Positions 43,290 to 54,232 are shown, counted from the first letter of the stretch. The stretch: 64,000 nucleotides of DNA from Fulvia fulva (GCF_020509005.1 NC_063016.1:5208001-5272000), one strand, 5' to 3'. Notes: generated by a model not told the origin, from the sequence alone. Program-made: numbers and translations.

Positions 43290-44525
43290 ATGTCACAATC
43301 CAACGATGGACCACGCCTCACCCTGGACAGGCTATTCGTCAGACCACCCATCAAAACCAACAGCATCCGCAACTTCCCTCCAAAAATCATCAAATCCGAC
43401 GCCGCAGCAACACGAATCATTGTCCACCCCAACTTCCCAACTCTCGCCTCGAACTTCCTCAAGCACGAACTCCAACACGGCTCCTCTCACGAACAATCCC
43501 TCTACAAAGACCTCACATGGCGCACTCTCACCTCCCGCCTCATCGAGAAGCGCCCTCTCGCCTTCTTGGGTCGGTCGGACCAGTGCACCACCCTCCGGGA
43601 CGGCCGCCGACTCAACAACGGGAAACAACAATGGGATCGAAACGGGACCGAAGAACAGCATCTCAACGAGGTCTTGATGTTGAAAAATTACCTGAGCTAC
43701 GACGAGATTATGCTAGGCAGCTTGATCGGTGTGAGTGGTCCTAGCTACTTCATCAACTCCGGCTCAAGAAATCATTGTGGTCGTCCTGACCAGGAGCCTT
43801 TCTTCGAGCAAAGGGGTGTGATTATGGGTCTGGTTGGCGCGAGGTTCGAGAGGGACGATCGTATGGATTGTGTTTTCATCCTTCCGCCGGTGGAGGAGCC
43901 GAGGATGCATCCGGAGCTTACGGAGATTTTCGTGAACTTCTCTGAAGGGAAGAGGGATGAAGCGAAAGAGTTTGATGAGGTGATGTACTCAGCAAGGATT
44001 CGCATTACGGCGGAGGTTCTTCTGCTGGAGGCAAACGCTCGCGCGGCGGAGCAGGGGACAAAGGCGTATGTGTATGTCGTCGGTCTGGGCCTCGGAGTCT
44101 GGCAACATTCCTCTGCACAGAATGACCTCTACGTCCGGACCTGCGCGGCTGCCATCTCCGCTTTACCTCTCCCGAGCATCGCGACGATCGAGTTCGGATG
44201 GGTCTCCTGCTCCCCAGCCAGCCAGTCCGCAGCGATCAAAGCAGGAAATCCAAAGGGTATCGAATTACTTTTTAGCAGAAGAGATCCAGCGTCGAAGCGG
44301 GCGGGAAGGTATCAAGATCATTTGCTTGTGTTGAGTTATGCGTGGGATGGCAATGCGTTTCCGGGGAATGAGTATTGGCAGGGGAGTTTGGCGGGGAGTG
44401 GTGATCCGGCGGCGGCGTGTATGAGTACGATTGGCGAGTTGCATAATCCGATGGTTAATGAGGGGTTGTTGGGGAGGGCTTGTGTGGTTGGGGAGGGACA
44501 GAGGGAGGATGGCGAGGGAAAGTGA
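43290..44525 (+). CDS. DUF4804-like fungal protein
   Basis: Single-exon 411-aa protein. Recognisable are Y-L-S-Y-D-E-I-M-L-G-S-L-I-G-V-S-G-P-S-Y-F-I-N and G-S-R near residue 140, a V-Y-V-V-G-L-G-L-G-V-W stretch near 265 and a C-terminal E-Y-W-Q-G-S-L-A-G-S-G-D-P-A-A-A. This layout is shared by the fungal/animal DUF4804 group, whose C-terminal part looks like a macro-domain-related fold; I assign it from memory and moderately. No signal peptide or TM is present. The start is the ATG at 43290; the frame is open to an upstream TTG. It faces the HET pseudogene tail to tail. Confidence 0.7.
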   Translation: MSQSNDGPRLTLDRLFVRPPIKTNSIRNFPPKIIKSDAAATRIIVHPNFPTLASNFLKHELQHGSSHEQSLYKDLTWRTLTSRLIEKRPLAFLGRSDQCTTLRDGRRLNNGKQQWDRNGTEEQHLNEVLMLKNYLSYDEIMLGSLIGVSGPSYFINSGSRNHCGRPDQEPFFEQRGVIMGLVGARFERDDRMDCVFILPPVEEPRMHPELTEIFVNFSEGKRDEAKEFDEVMYSARIRITAEVLLLEANARAAEQGTKAYVYVVGLGLGVWQHSSAQNDLYVRTCAAAISALPLPSIATIEFGWVSCSPASQSAAIKAGNPKGIELLFSRRDPASKRAGRYQDHLLVLSYAWDGNAFPGNEYWQGSLAGSGDPAAACMSTIGELHNPMVNEGLLGRACVVGEGQREDGEGK

Positions 44526-44725
44526 GTGAGTAACGGGACTATTGGTGTCGGTATTGGACCACGAACAGGGAGAGACGACATTGAGACTTTCGCCTGCGGG
44601 CAGGCTGTCCGTGAACAGGTGAAGCCAGATGTTTTCATTCGCTTCCGATCAAGTACGGCAAGACAGCAAGCGCCAATTTCGATGTATAACAGCATTTTGC
44701 ATGGTCACGTAGGCATAATCTTCGT

Positions 44726-46807
44726 TCAGATCAGCTTGATGTGACGGAATTCCGCTCTGTCAAAGCTTCGAAGCGAAGATCCTGCCTCCCATACCAGATG
44801 CAGCCTCTCGTGGAAGGGTGTGCCCGAGATCCTCTTGATCATCATCCAACGGGATATATCCACAGGCGGCGGAAGTGTGTCGATCAATAAAAATTCATGC
44901 AGCTCCTCAGTACTCGGGCAAGGCAGGTTCTGTGGCAAGACCACCGAGAGCGTCCTGTGAAGCGTGTTTCGAACGAACCGGACCGTGTCCGAACGTTTTG
45001 CATAGTCTTCAGGTACAGGTCTGGCTACCAACAGTGGTGCCCAGATATGTAAAATAGTCCCTTCTGCTTTGGATATCTCGCAAGGTTTGGGCTCATATGG
45101 CCACATCCAGTCTGTGTGTAGAAGCTGGGATAAAACCAGTTTGATACTATTTTCGTTCAGCAGTACGGGCGTCAGGTGAACCACTGGTCCACACGACATA
45201 CTGCCTGACCATCCAACCCAGCTCCAGCTAGGCAGAGCACGGGACTTGTCACTGCTGGGAGGTATCCTCTGCGCCAAGGTGTCTGATGCGGAGCCATGAT
45301 TCCAGAGTAGACCAGCGATCCCCCCTCCTTGGGCCCATTGGAGTGGGAAAAGGCCGCACAGCGCATCGAAGAGTGGCTCCGACCAGGTGTCAGGTGCCAG
45401 GTGGTTCACAATGCCCATGAACGCGCTCAGACGGTCGCTCGGATACGTAAGCTTTCTCCGGCTATATGTAGCCATAGCAAAGTCGTACCAGTCCCCGGGG
45501 GTTCTGAGGCGTCTATCCACTAGGCCTTCACCGGGGAGACATTTCTTGCCAGTGATCATTTTTCGTACTTTACCACTCGGCGCCGTAATGTTCGAAACGA
45601 TAGTGTACGCTTCTCGTTCCTAGTAGAAAGGAGTGTTGAAATAGACCTCTCCAGCGGTGAAGATAATCATCTATAGGGACAGTATGTATTTCTGATATGT
45701 CTATGCTCTCTCGGCCTATGTGGATTCTTTGAGAGCCGCGACCATTGACATTCTGGTCGGACAAAGCTGCGTGAGCTGATTGTCTTGGACGAAGGCTATA
45801 GTCTCATCGGGAATGCCGGTGGTTCGAAGCCTGTGCAGCCCAGCGTCGGCATGATCGCTGTCAGCAGTGATGACGACTGCAAACGCGTGGCGATAAACGA
45901 CTTCCATCTTCGAGACGAGGAATGCTTTGTGGGCACTGTCAGCTTGATCAATGCACAGAGCATCAATCCAGAAGTATCGTTCGCCCATCGACTTAACCAG
46001 GCTCGCTGCGTCGCAGATCGTGCGGCGCCCGATGAAAATCAACGTGGCGGATCCCGTGTGGGATGTTGCTACACAACTCGGTGTAGTCGGACACATTTTT
46101 TGGATTTGGACCCCAAACATAAGATAGCGTAAGGTATCTTGCAGGTGACAGAAGTCTGACGACTGTGTTCGAGACTAAGTCCAGTACGTGGAATTTTCCG
46201 GAGGTCAGCAGATCATGTAGTGAAGCATCGTCCCCAAAATCCCATTTCAGTGGAGGCAGGGTCTCAGGATTCGGATCTAACCACGAGGTTAGGATAGCTG
46301 GGTCGAATCTTTGCGGGAGCGGTCGACGGGACATCAGGGACTTACTTCGCGCTGACTCACTCGTTTCTTGTGTGCCGCAGAGCTCGAAACCACCGGGGTA
46401 GGTCAAAGCCGTCGACTTAGATGCACGAACCAGGATGCGAAGCCTAAACATGGTGCCAACGCCAGGCAGCCGAAGGTGCTCGTTAGCAGGTAATCTTTCC
46501 TGGTAAATTTGCCAGTCCTGTCTGTCACCTTGGGGCTGTGGAGGTTCGCTTTGATATAGAGAGCTTTGATGTGTCGACAGAGTGGGCAGTCGCTGCAGGT
46601 GAAGACATGCGTCAGGCTTCCCATATTGGAGCGCTTGGGCCCCTGATCTGTGAAGACTTTGCTGAAGTCGACCACCTGGCACACCTCGCACAAAGGCTCC
46701 ACTTGTCTATCATGTCTCTTGGGCGGACCGCCAGCCGAAGTGTCGACTGCGTCCAGACTGTGTCGTCGCTTTGCAGAGCCAGAACGAGGTAGTAGTTGCG
46801 TTTCCAT
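44726..46807 (-). pseudogene. HET-domain heterokaryon incompatibility gene, inactivated by TAG codons
   Basis: Non-self recognition gene that would trigger cell death on fusion of unlike hyphae. The N-terminus has a C-x2-C/C-P-L-C-type region. A 50-bp intron near 46489-46538 (GTGACA, GCTAAC branch, GAG) joins it in phase to the next block. The HET domain follows: L-T-L-S-Y-V-W-G, then Y-F-W-I-D-A-L-C-I-D-Q, then V-V-I-T-A-D-S-D, and downstream L-T-Y-P-S-D-R-L-S-A-F and L-P-S-W-S-W. Four in-frame TAGs sit at 45716, 45701, 45671 and 45620. The first two fall where the family has Trp (L-K-E-S-T-W, R-A-W-T-Y-Q). A one-base frame change lies near 46030-46060. The TGG-to-TAG changes are what RIP produces. 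Confidence 0.85.
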
Positions 46808-47488
46808 GCCTATGCTGTGTGTTCAACCATGAATTACAGACATCATCACAGGAAAGCATCAAAGGAAAGCATCACATCTGAAGTATGTGGCCAGACGTGC
46901 TACGAGAAAGCAGTGCCTCGACTCAGCCTCTCCAGCTGAGCTTCTCGCACGCCACCTCATGCAGCACGAGGCCGCCTGCATCGTTTCGCTTAGAGGTTAG
47001 CATTCTGACTCTGACCTGTTCCGTACCCCCTATTTCGAAGATTTCAAGCCAGGCCATAGTACAGCAGGTACCGGAAAAGTGGGCATAGACGGCCGTTTTC
47101 AAGGACATCCAAAGGGGCTGTCAGTACGGAAGTTGTTCGGTCGCGGCGAGCTGGTCGTCTCAGACAGACAGTGTTACACTCGGCTTTAAGGACTGATGGC
47201 AGTCGCATTCGCCGCAAAAGCCACGCAAAAGTATAATCGTATGTAGGGGTGAGGAAGGAGTTGATCCGGCGTCCAAGGAGGAAGTGAAGACCCAATCCTC
47301 CGTCCATCTGAGCCCGCCAAGCTTGTGGCCCGCATCCGGAGGCAAGCATCACAAGCAAATTTCACGCTTCAGAAAATCACAACATCACCACGATATGGCT
47401 TCCACAGGCTATATAGTGGTGCAGAATCGGACGTGCAATCCTCGACTGCATCATCATGATGGAAAACAGCCATGATTCATTCCGCGAC
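46808..47488. other. Intergenic region, nothing supported
   Basis: About 680 bp between two broken genes. Several short overlapping frames occur on both strands, none with a family resemblance or signal peptide. Confidence 0.35.
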
Positions 47489-48908
47489 CTAAGCTTCTCC
47501 ACTACCGATGTACGCCGCACCCGGGAATTGGTTGAACACATCGTTATTGAACGCCTTCAACTGCGGACAGCCAAGCGCCTCTGCACTTGGACCTAGCTGC
47601 TGTATAACCCATCCAAGAGCGCTACCAATGGCACCGAGGACAGGGGCTGCTGCGTCGGGAAGATCGGACAGAGATGCTTGCAAGAAGAAGCAAGCGGCGT
47701 TATTGCCCTGGGTCAGGGTCTCGAGGTTGAAAATACCCCCGGTGAAATTCGCAGTGTCGACGCCGGTGAAAGAATTCACGGTGCCAGTATTGCCACCGAG
47801 ACGGTAGATACCTGGATACGCGCTGTTCAGAGTGAAGACGCCAAGGATAGCCTCGGTGGCAGTGAACGCTTGGAGGGATGCTCGCTTGTACCAGTTCTGA
47901 GGAATGCGTTCGTTGCCTGGGGTCCATACAAACTCTCCTGGAGCGTCTCCACTGACAGAGAAGAACGATTTCAGGACGTCTCGCATGAGGGTACCGCCCG
48001 GGACCTCTGCAGAGTGGTTCGACATCATATCCACGGGCAGGCGGGTTGCTGCGGGAGCAAGGAGACCTCCGAGAGGGGATGAGAAATAGCATGGATTGTT
48101 CAAGATGGACCAGCGAGTATTGTAATAAGACTGGGCAGCAGCCTCATCTAGACCGTGGGTCTCACCGAGATTCCACAAATGCTCCCATCGTCGCATTTCG
48201 AACACGCCGACTCTGCCGTCGTTCAAGTATGCATCACCCTGGCCACGAACATGAGCACGATTGCCAGCTTTGTGCAGACTTGATGACTCACCCGCGTGCT
48301 GGAGGCATCTCCCTCAAGCTTTGATGTGCAGACCTGTGAGACCTCTGGCTGGAGACAAAGACAATGCCGGGGTGAAGCTACTTCCGATCGACCACCTTTG
48401 GGTGATTGGGTCACCGCTAAGTCCGACAGCGATAACTCCCCGGAAGAATCCGAGTGACTCTGGGAAGCTGTATGCTTCCATCAGACCAGTGGTTGCTACA
48501 GACTTGTTAGATCTGGGAAGACAGTAATCTTGTAATGATTTTTGCCTTGGATACACCATACCCTCAGCGATGGTGGTCACTCCGCTGCGGTCGGTCGAGG
48601 AAGCCGTGATTTGCCGCGGCGTTTAGACCAGGGCATTCACCACGGAGCTGACCAGGCAGTGGGGCCCGCCATTCATGACCGCTGCCTTCGGTGACGTCGA
48701 CGTATTGATCCTGCGCATTGAAAGGCAGTGGGGGAGTCCCAGTGTTTGGGAGGTTGAGTTTCCTGACAGGCTCGCGCGGAGGTGGTTCCTCGCGCTTCAG
48801 CAGATGCGCAGGTTGTGCCATCTCAGCTTGATTGGCCAGCTCGAGGACAAAATGGAATGCTGCTGCATAGCCGGCCACGGAAAGGGCGATGCCGGTGGAA
48901 GCCTTCAT
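47489..48908 (-). pseudogene. Heme-thiolate peroxidase (chloroperoxidase family), two frameshifts
   Basis: Secreted peroxidase/peroxygenase type. The start M-K-A-S-T-G-I-A-L-S-V gives a signal peptide. The heme-ligand block appears as H-E-W-R-A-P then G-E-C-P-G-L-N-A-A-A-N-H-G-F, with the Cys that binds heme iron; later come E-G-D-A-S-S-T-R and the long C-terminal half ending near Y-I-G-S-G-E-A. Introns include one of 58 bp in phase after S-S-T-R (GTGAGT..CCAG). The frame breaks at a duplicated GACC (about 48600), just after H-G-F-L-D-R, and again near 48325 between T-G-L-H-I-K and L-E-G-D-A. Repairing both would give a normal-length protein of roughly 420-440 aa. Confidence 0.75.
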
Positions 48909-49019
48909 GGTGTCTGCAGACTGATAGATGTGCGGTGGTCCATCAAGATTAGGAGGGATGCTTGACAACGACTTCGAATATGCGGTGATCGACCCCATTG
49001 AGAGCATGACGCTGCCACC

Positions 49020-49643
49020 TGTTCCGCTATGACAGCGCGCTAAGTGGCGATCTAGTGCCGCAAGTACCGAAGCACTTCAGATCATCACGAACCGTTGCCC
49101 GATCCGGCAATCTTGCTCTGTCCTTTTCCGCGACACTGCATTATTGACCCTGATTGTTCACCTTTCTCGCAGGTCAGCAAGTTCATGCATCACTTTGCCG
49201 CCCAGCTCACACCTCTGGAGATGGTCGTCGCAGTCGAAGGCTCTCTGGCCGGAACTGCATCTTCAGAATGCGCTTGTCCGTATGCAGGAAGAGATTGACG
49301 TCCATATGCAGGTGAGCATATCCCCCTAACAGTAGCGATCAGCTCAGCCCGGTGCACAGTCAGTAGTACCGAGTACAGAAGTCCTGCTTGACCGCGATCG
49401 AACGTCGTTTGCCATTGCATACTGCACGGCAACATGCTAGACATGTGGCTGGTCCGCGGGACCCATGAGGTGCTACTGTCGGCATTCGCTGATCACCTCG
49501 AGGTTTTGCACCCAACACTCTGGTCTCGAAGACTTGCAGCTGGGTATTGTCGTCCAGGAACGGACTAGATTGCCAGTCTCATCTGTTTTGTCCATTTGTC
49601 CACATGCATCTTCTGAGGCCAATGACGTCGCGATACAAAAGCC
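49020..49643. other. Intergenic region, nothing supported
   Basis: The gap between the peroxidase 5' end and the ABC-transporter fragment. No coding frame with recognisable content was found. Confidence 0.35.
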
Positions 49644-49950
49644 ATGGGCCTAGCTCGAAATGAGATCACAGCACAGAACTTGACCATTACCCTACCAAAA
49701 CTGCCGAGCATTATCCAAAGAGCTTCGGTGATAGTTCAGAGGAAGGCCTCAGACACCGCAGGCAAGAAGATCTTAGACGATGTGTTTTTGCAGATCCAAG
49801 GACTAGGCTCGACAGCCAACACTGGCCCTTCAGGAAGCGGCAAGACGACATTGCTGAACGCCTTATCACGGCCACCTTCAAGCACAGACGAGTCGATACG
49901 AAGCGGGAAAACGGCCATCCGGGCTTATGGGTGCAATTCGGTTTCGTGGA
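49644..49950 (+). pseudogene. ABCG-type transporter nucleotide-binding fragment
   Basis: About 100 codons resembling the start of an ABCG half-transporter nucleotide-binding domain: K-K-I-L-D-D-V, then a clear Walker A G-P-S-G-S-G-K-T-T-L-L-N-A-L. The ABC signature, Walker B and any membrane domain are not found downstream; the frame continues to 50216 with unrelated composition. The region is therefore a remnant. The usual G-E-x-x-A-I-M run before Walker A is also degraded. Confidence 0.55.
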
Positions 49951-50281
49951 TGCCGTTTGGCGTTTCAATGACCACATCGGCAGAATCTGTCATTGAAGGA
50001 GCCAAGGGTGCTGGTTCCGAACACATTTCGCCCATCTTCCTGTACTGGGAGGCTCGTAGAGTTGGTAGTAGGTCATTAAGAGTAATAAGTCTCGCAGAGT
50101 TTGCGTCGCTGGATAAGATACGACTCTTTCCCACAAGGACGGATCGAAGTGTGCAGGCCAGTACTGTGCAGCAAAGTCGTGCTCTAGTAAGGGCAGTGCA
50201 TGATATGCCCGAGTGACAACGGCCGGGATGCTGACCGTCGCATGACGAAATGCTGAGCTCCGACTCATTGAAAACCAAGCC

Positions 50282-51102
50282 TCATGAGTCTTCTCGCTCG
50301 TCCATCGATATGCCGGAACCATCTTCCTCATCGGACTTGCTGTCACTGACTAATACTGGCGGAAGTGAAGCAAGCAAGCGCGCCTCGGCGGCTTCCCTGA
50401 ACAAGCCTTCGTCGTCGCGAGCAGCCGAACACTCTTGCAGCTCAAGAGTTCCGTCTCTCAAAGCTTGCCTGATTTTGCGCTGGTGCTCAACAAATGGCAC
50501 TGTGCCGTAACTCATGCCGGCGCAGATGTCGTAATGGTACTGGCGGTGCTCGTACAATAGGCGATACGCGAAGTCGCGAGACTCCAGTTCTTGCGTGTTA
50601 CCGTACAGATAAGCCAGTTGCACATTCAAACAAGTGCGTAGCCCCGAGTCCGCTGCAGAGTCTAGGAGGCTGTCGATGAAAGCATCGACCACGTCTTGAA
50701 GTTCAGGCAAGAAGTCGTTCCTGGAGGGACTTCGCTCAGAGCTGAAGTTCCACTGCATGGCTGGGAGAAGTACAAGTGCGGATTTCCAGGTCTGTTCGAC
50801 GCCGGCCTCATGAACATCTCTTCCGCTTTCTGTAGCCGCTGCGGTCAGCCGAAGTTGAGGATACTCGTTAATATCGAGTACCGCATTGCCAATCGCGGCA
50901 TTCTGTTGCTCGATGATTCCCATCGGTGTTGTTGCAGTACTATCGCTGCCGCATCGATGTCAAGCACCAGGACATGCAAATCGAAGACAACTGTTGGTAC
51001 GCCATAAGCACGAATCGCGTCCTCGAACCACACGACGCTTGGTATGCCGACGTCTCGAAGCAAGGCACAAGGCTTTCGTCGCACCGCGCCATGATGATCC
51101 AT
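50282..51102 (-). CDS. Conserved fungal hypothetical protein, with one probable frameshift
   Basis: Two adjoining frames form one protein of about 273 aa. The first has G-I-P-S-V-V-W-F-E-D-A-I-R-A-Y-G-V-P-T-V-V-F-D; the second has S-A-L-V-L-L-P-A-M-Q-W, D-A-F-I-D-S-L and H-R-Q-Y-H-Y-D-I-C-A-G-M-S. I know this pattern from uncharacterised fungal proteins that start like nucleotidyltransferases, but no function is established. The frames differ by one base near 50924 (one base missing). A 38-bp intron would also fit but is too short to favour. The C-terminus is acidic (S-K-S-D-E-E-D). There is no signal peptide. Confidence 0.55.
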
Positions 51103-51537
51103 GCCTCTTGAGTATAGTCAGGACCTGAGGTGTTATCATCGTCACCCTAACAGTGAGTGGTCCGCGGCGAAAGTTGGTGGTGTTTGGGTGGGCACTTTTT
51201 GCTGGTCACCTGAGTTCCTTCATGTCCGCCATCAATCATGCAAGGGCAGTTGTGTTTCGCAAGCTCAGTCGATAACATAGCGTTAGGGTGAACTGGCTCG
51301 AGGAAGAAGTGAAGGCCGTTAACATTTCCTTGATCTTGTGCCTGCCTCCCAAGTCAGGTGCTCTGCCGAAGTCAAATCTTGATTCCACGTTATCTCGATT
51401 ACGTAAGTAATGTGCAAATATCATTTGACTGCACGTAAACAACTCGTCTTTATAGTTTTGCAGCGACAAGGTTCTAGCACATACGACCATAGGCCAGTGA
51501 ATGTCCGGGATCCCGTATGGAATCCGGTTGGACTACT

Positions 51538-52135
51538 TCATGACGGCGGCCTTCCTATCGTTCCTCCACGCTGCATGACCCATGAGAGCTCCAGTGCTCT
51601 TGCACTCAGCACCGTCAGTCCGCAGACGATCCAGAAGAATACGGGCGATGCAAGTCTTCCATCTGAAGCTTGTTGCCCCTTCCAGAGGGTCAGGACTTCT
51701 TTGAGAGTTGCACGTCCAATGGTCACCGCAAAGCCAAACATGAAGGCATCACCGGCACTAGTGCGGTCCAGGAAATAGACGATTGCTGTGACACTTAGCG
51801 TGGTAAGCCAGATGCTGAAGCTTTGCAGGCTATAAGCTCGGGTTAGAAGATGGCATGTGAGCCTTCCGAATGTCGAGGACAACATACAAGAGTCCGTAGA
51901 TGCCTGCGCCGAGGCACACTGCCAGTGCGACATGTGTAACTTTGGCACTGAGGCTTGTACCTGCTGCTTGGACTATGCCACAACCCGTAAATGAGGTGGT
52001 GATGACAACAACGAGGGTGACCAGAGCACCTGTCGCGAAGGCAATAGGCTCCTGTGTCAAGCAAGCAATACTCCAGCTGACAGCAGTAACAGTCCCCACT
52101 TGTCGGTTCCCGTAATACGACCAGGGTCGTTCCAT
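51538..52135 (-). CDS. Small multi-pass membrane protein, two exons
   Basis: Exon 1 51888-52135 and exon 2 51538-51829 are joined by a 58-bp intron with a consensus GTATGT donor, CTAAC branch point and TATAG acceptor, giving 179 aa. Five hydrophobic segments are visible (around residues 30-52, 60-75, 80-100, 105-125 and 145-165). It has no recognised motif. It resembles the many orphan integral membrane proteins of filamentous ascomycetes. The intact splice signals argue for a functional gene inside an otherwise decayed stretch. Confidence 0.6.
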
Positions 52136-52991
52136 GATCAAACGACCAAACGGCGAGGCGACAAGTGTGAGTCAGATCGCAGAGAAGTCCTCACGTCACA
52201 TCGATCTTCAACACGAGCCGTGGTGTACACAAACAGGTCAGTGACTCCAAAGCCACGACTTGACAATCTGCCCAGGACCGCTTGGAGTGAGCGGCATGTC
52301 GATCAGAACGCTAGGTAGCTTTGCGTTGCTTGATGCAGAGGCTAAGAAATCCTGCAAAGCTGCACAACTTCATCGCACCTTCATGCTGTCAGAACTGACC
52401 ATAATATAACCGTACCCAATGCCAACGACTTGAGGCACAAGAGGAGCAAGACTCGACAAACCAACACTGACCGCCAGTATGTGTACATGGCTTACTGATA
52501 CACTGTTGCCTCCGTGATAGACAAGCCCTGGACCGCAAGACTAGTACTACGGTAGGTGACCACGTGGGAATCCCTTGTGTTGCATGTTTTTACTGATCTT
52601 TTGCTCGTGGCTTGGCCTGTGCGGTATGGGTGAATACACCGAGGTGCGTTCCACGATCTGCACATGCAAGACATTCTCGATGAAGGATGAGCTGCTGCAT
52701 CTCTGTTAGGGCCGGCGTACAAAGCCTCGTCTATGTCTTCTGTGCTGATCCAAAAGCCTGGTGTTCCTTGCTACCTATTCCCAAGCTGAGCTGTACACAC
52801 TACGTCCACCACGTGGGCGAGGTCCTGTACAACATCGCGATCAAAGTCTGTACATACCAGGCGTCCGGTCCACAAATCCCCTCCCGCGCAACGCAATCAA
52901 GCACAGTAAAGCCTGCCAACCTGTCTTCCATCTCTAATAGGACCACAAAGTTCATTCCCGTCCCCATCCATTGTCCCCGCGCCAACACCTC

Positions 52992-53264
52992 TTAGGACTT
53001 GGAAAGGCACAGCTGGAGTGTACGAGCACCACGGAATGAGTATTAGCAAGGAAGGGGCTTAGTTTCGAAGTGTGGGCAAGTGCCAGTATTAGAGACAACT
53101 GGCACCAGTCATACTGCCTTGTGGACTGCACTTACGCAATATGTGTACTTGCCATCCCTTTCGCAATCACCGTTGCCCCCAGAGCCGTAGTCGCAGTATA
53201 GCTCAGTGAGCTGGGCGGCTGTGAGAGACAGTGCCATGGACATAGCAAGTGCGAGAAGTTTCAT
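52992..53264 (-). CDS. Small secreted peptide, cysteine-containing (tentative)
   Basis: Exon 1 53136-53264 starts with a clear signal peptide (M-K-L-L-A-L-A-M-S-M-A-L-S-L-T-A-A) and continues with Y-C-D-Y-G-S-G-G-N-G-D-C to a GTAAGT donor. The intron (123 bp) ends at a CAG near 53013, and phase-0 reading stops after seven codons (49 aa). In another frame the downstream DNA reads D-G-N-E-L-C-G-P and R-L-Y-C-A before a stop, which looks more like a real secreted C-terminus. The 3' half is therefore uncertain, or the gene carries a frameshift. Confidence 0.45.
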
Positions 53265-54203
53265 GGTTGCTTTGGAAGGGAAAAAGGATGCAGAGTCGTC
53301 GTTGCTGTTGCAGTCTTTGCTTTTGTTCGCCGTAGCTGTAGAGGTGAATCAATACGTATCTTAAGACATTAGCTAGGAAGTCTCTACAGAGTTCGAGAAC
53401 GCATACCTACCTCGCCCTACGACGGTCCGTTCTGGGTCTAAGTAAGACATGTACACTAGCCTTCTTGATCCAAGCGCCCAGTCGCTATCATCACATCCTG
53501 AAGAGATGCAGGCATTCGTCTGCATCGTTGAGGTCGCTATCGATACCTTCCATCTGATACACCTATCCATGCTGCATGCCGCAAGCAGCTGCTAGACAGA
53601 GGTGTGTTAGCCATGAACGAGAAGCTCGTGGCAGTGTCTCAGCTACTACTGCTAGCACCGACAAGGACGAGTAGACTGAAGACATGTCTCACTGCCAATG
53701 CCTTCCGCTTCACCAAATCTTACTCATCGCTTCTTCAGCCTTCATGTCGCTTCGGCATTAAGTCTTCGCCACCTTAGTCCCAGCACCTCGACTCGTCAAG
53801 GGTCTTCTCGAGTCTCGACTCGGCACTATTCTGGTCCCCATGGGGCTCATTCGACGATGGCTTCTTTGATCTTATCCTGATTCTCGTTGTCCACTTCGAA
53901 TGTTGGCCGAGGGTAATATCTAATTGCCACACCGCCTGAACAAAAGACCCGCGTGCGGGCTCACTACTGCGTATGATGGTCTCCAACGATCCGCAAGCTT
54001 GGCTTCATGATGTCTAGTCTTCATGATCTTCCATTACAGCAGCATGTTGTGCCTTGGTACCTGGGTAGGCGAATTGTGGGACTCGAACGAGGGCACGCTA
54101 CTACAGGTGCTCGTCAGCATACAAGCCAGTCAATCATGCCCAAGCACCCCATCCTCCCATCATTTCCGTGGCCCCAACTACTCAAGATCCCCCACTCACC
54201 CCC
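53265..54203. other. Intergenic region without supported gene
   Basis: About 0.9 kb. Only short frames are present. Its right end contains the C-rich tract annotated below. Confidence 0.35.
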
Positions 54204-54232
54204 TCACCCCCTCACCCCCTCATCACCCCCCT
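54189..54232 (-). repeat. G-rich GAGGGGGT tandem tract at the 3' end of the CmcJ-like gene
   Basis: On the minus strand at least five runs of four to six G are separated by TGA or similar short loops, overlapping the last codons and stop (54204-54206) of the oxidoreductase gene. It is long enough to form a G-quadruplex in the mRNA or in DNA. Confidence 0.6.

Noticed and set aside
46480..46545. First frame change in the HET gene
   Set aside because: It is explained by a 50-bp intron with a GCTAAC branch point and phase 0 on both sides; only the later shift and the TAGs are real breaks.
51830..51890. Apparent frameshift in the membrane protein at 51.5-52.1 kb
   Set aside because: A 58-bp intron with consensus GTATGT, CTAAC and TATAG joins the two frames in exact phase, so the gene is intact.
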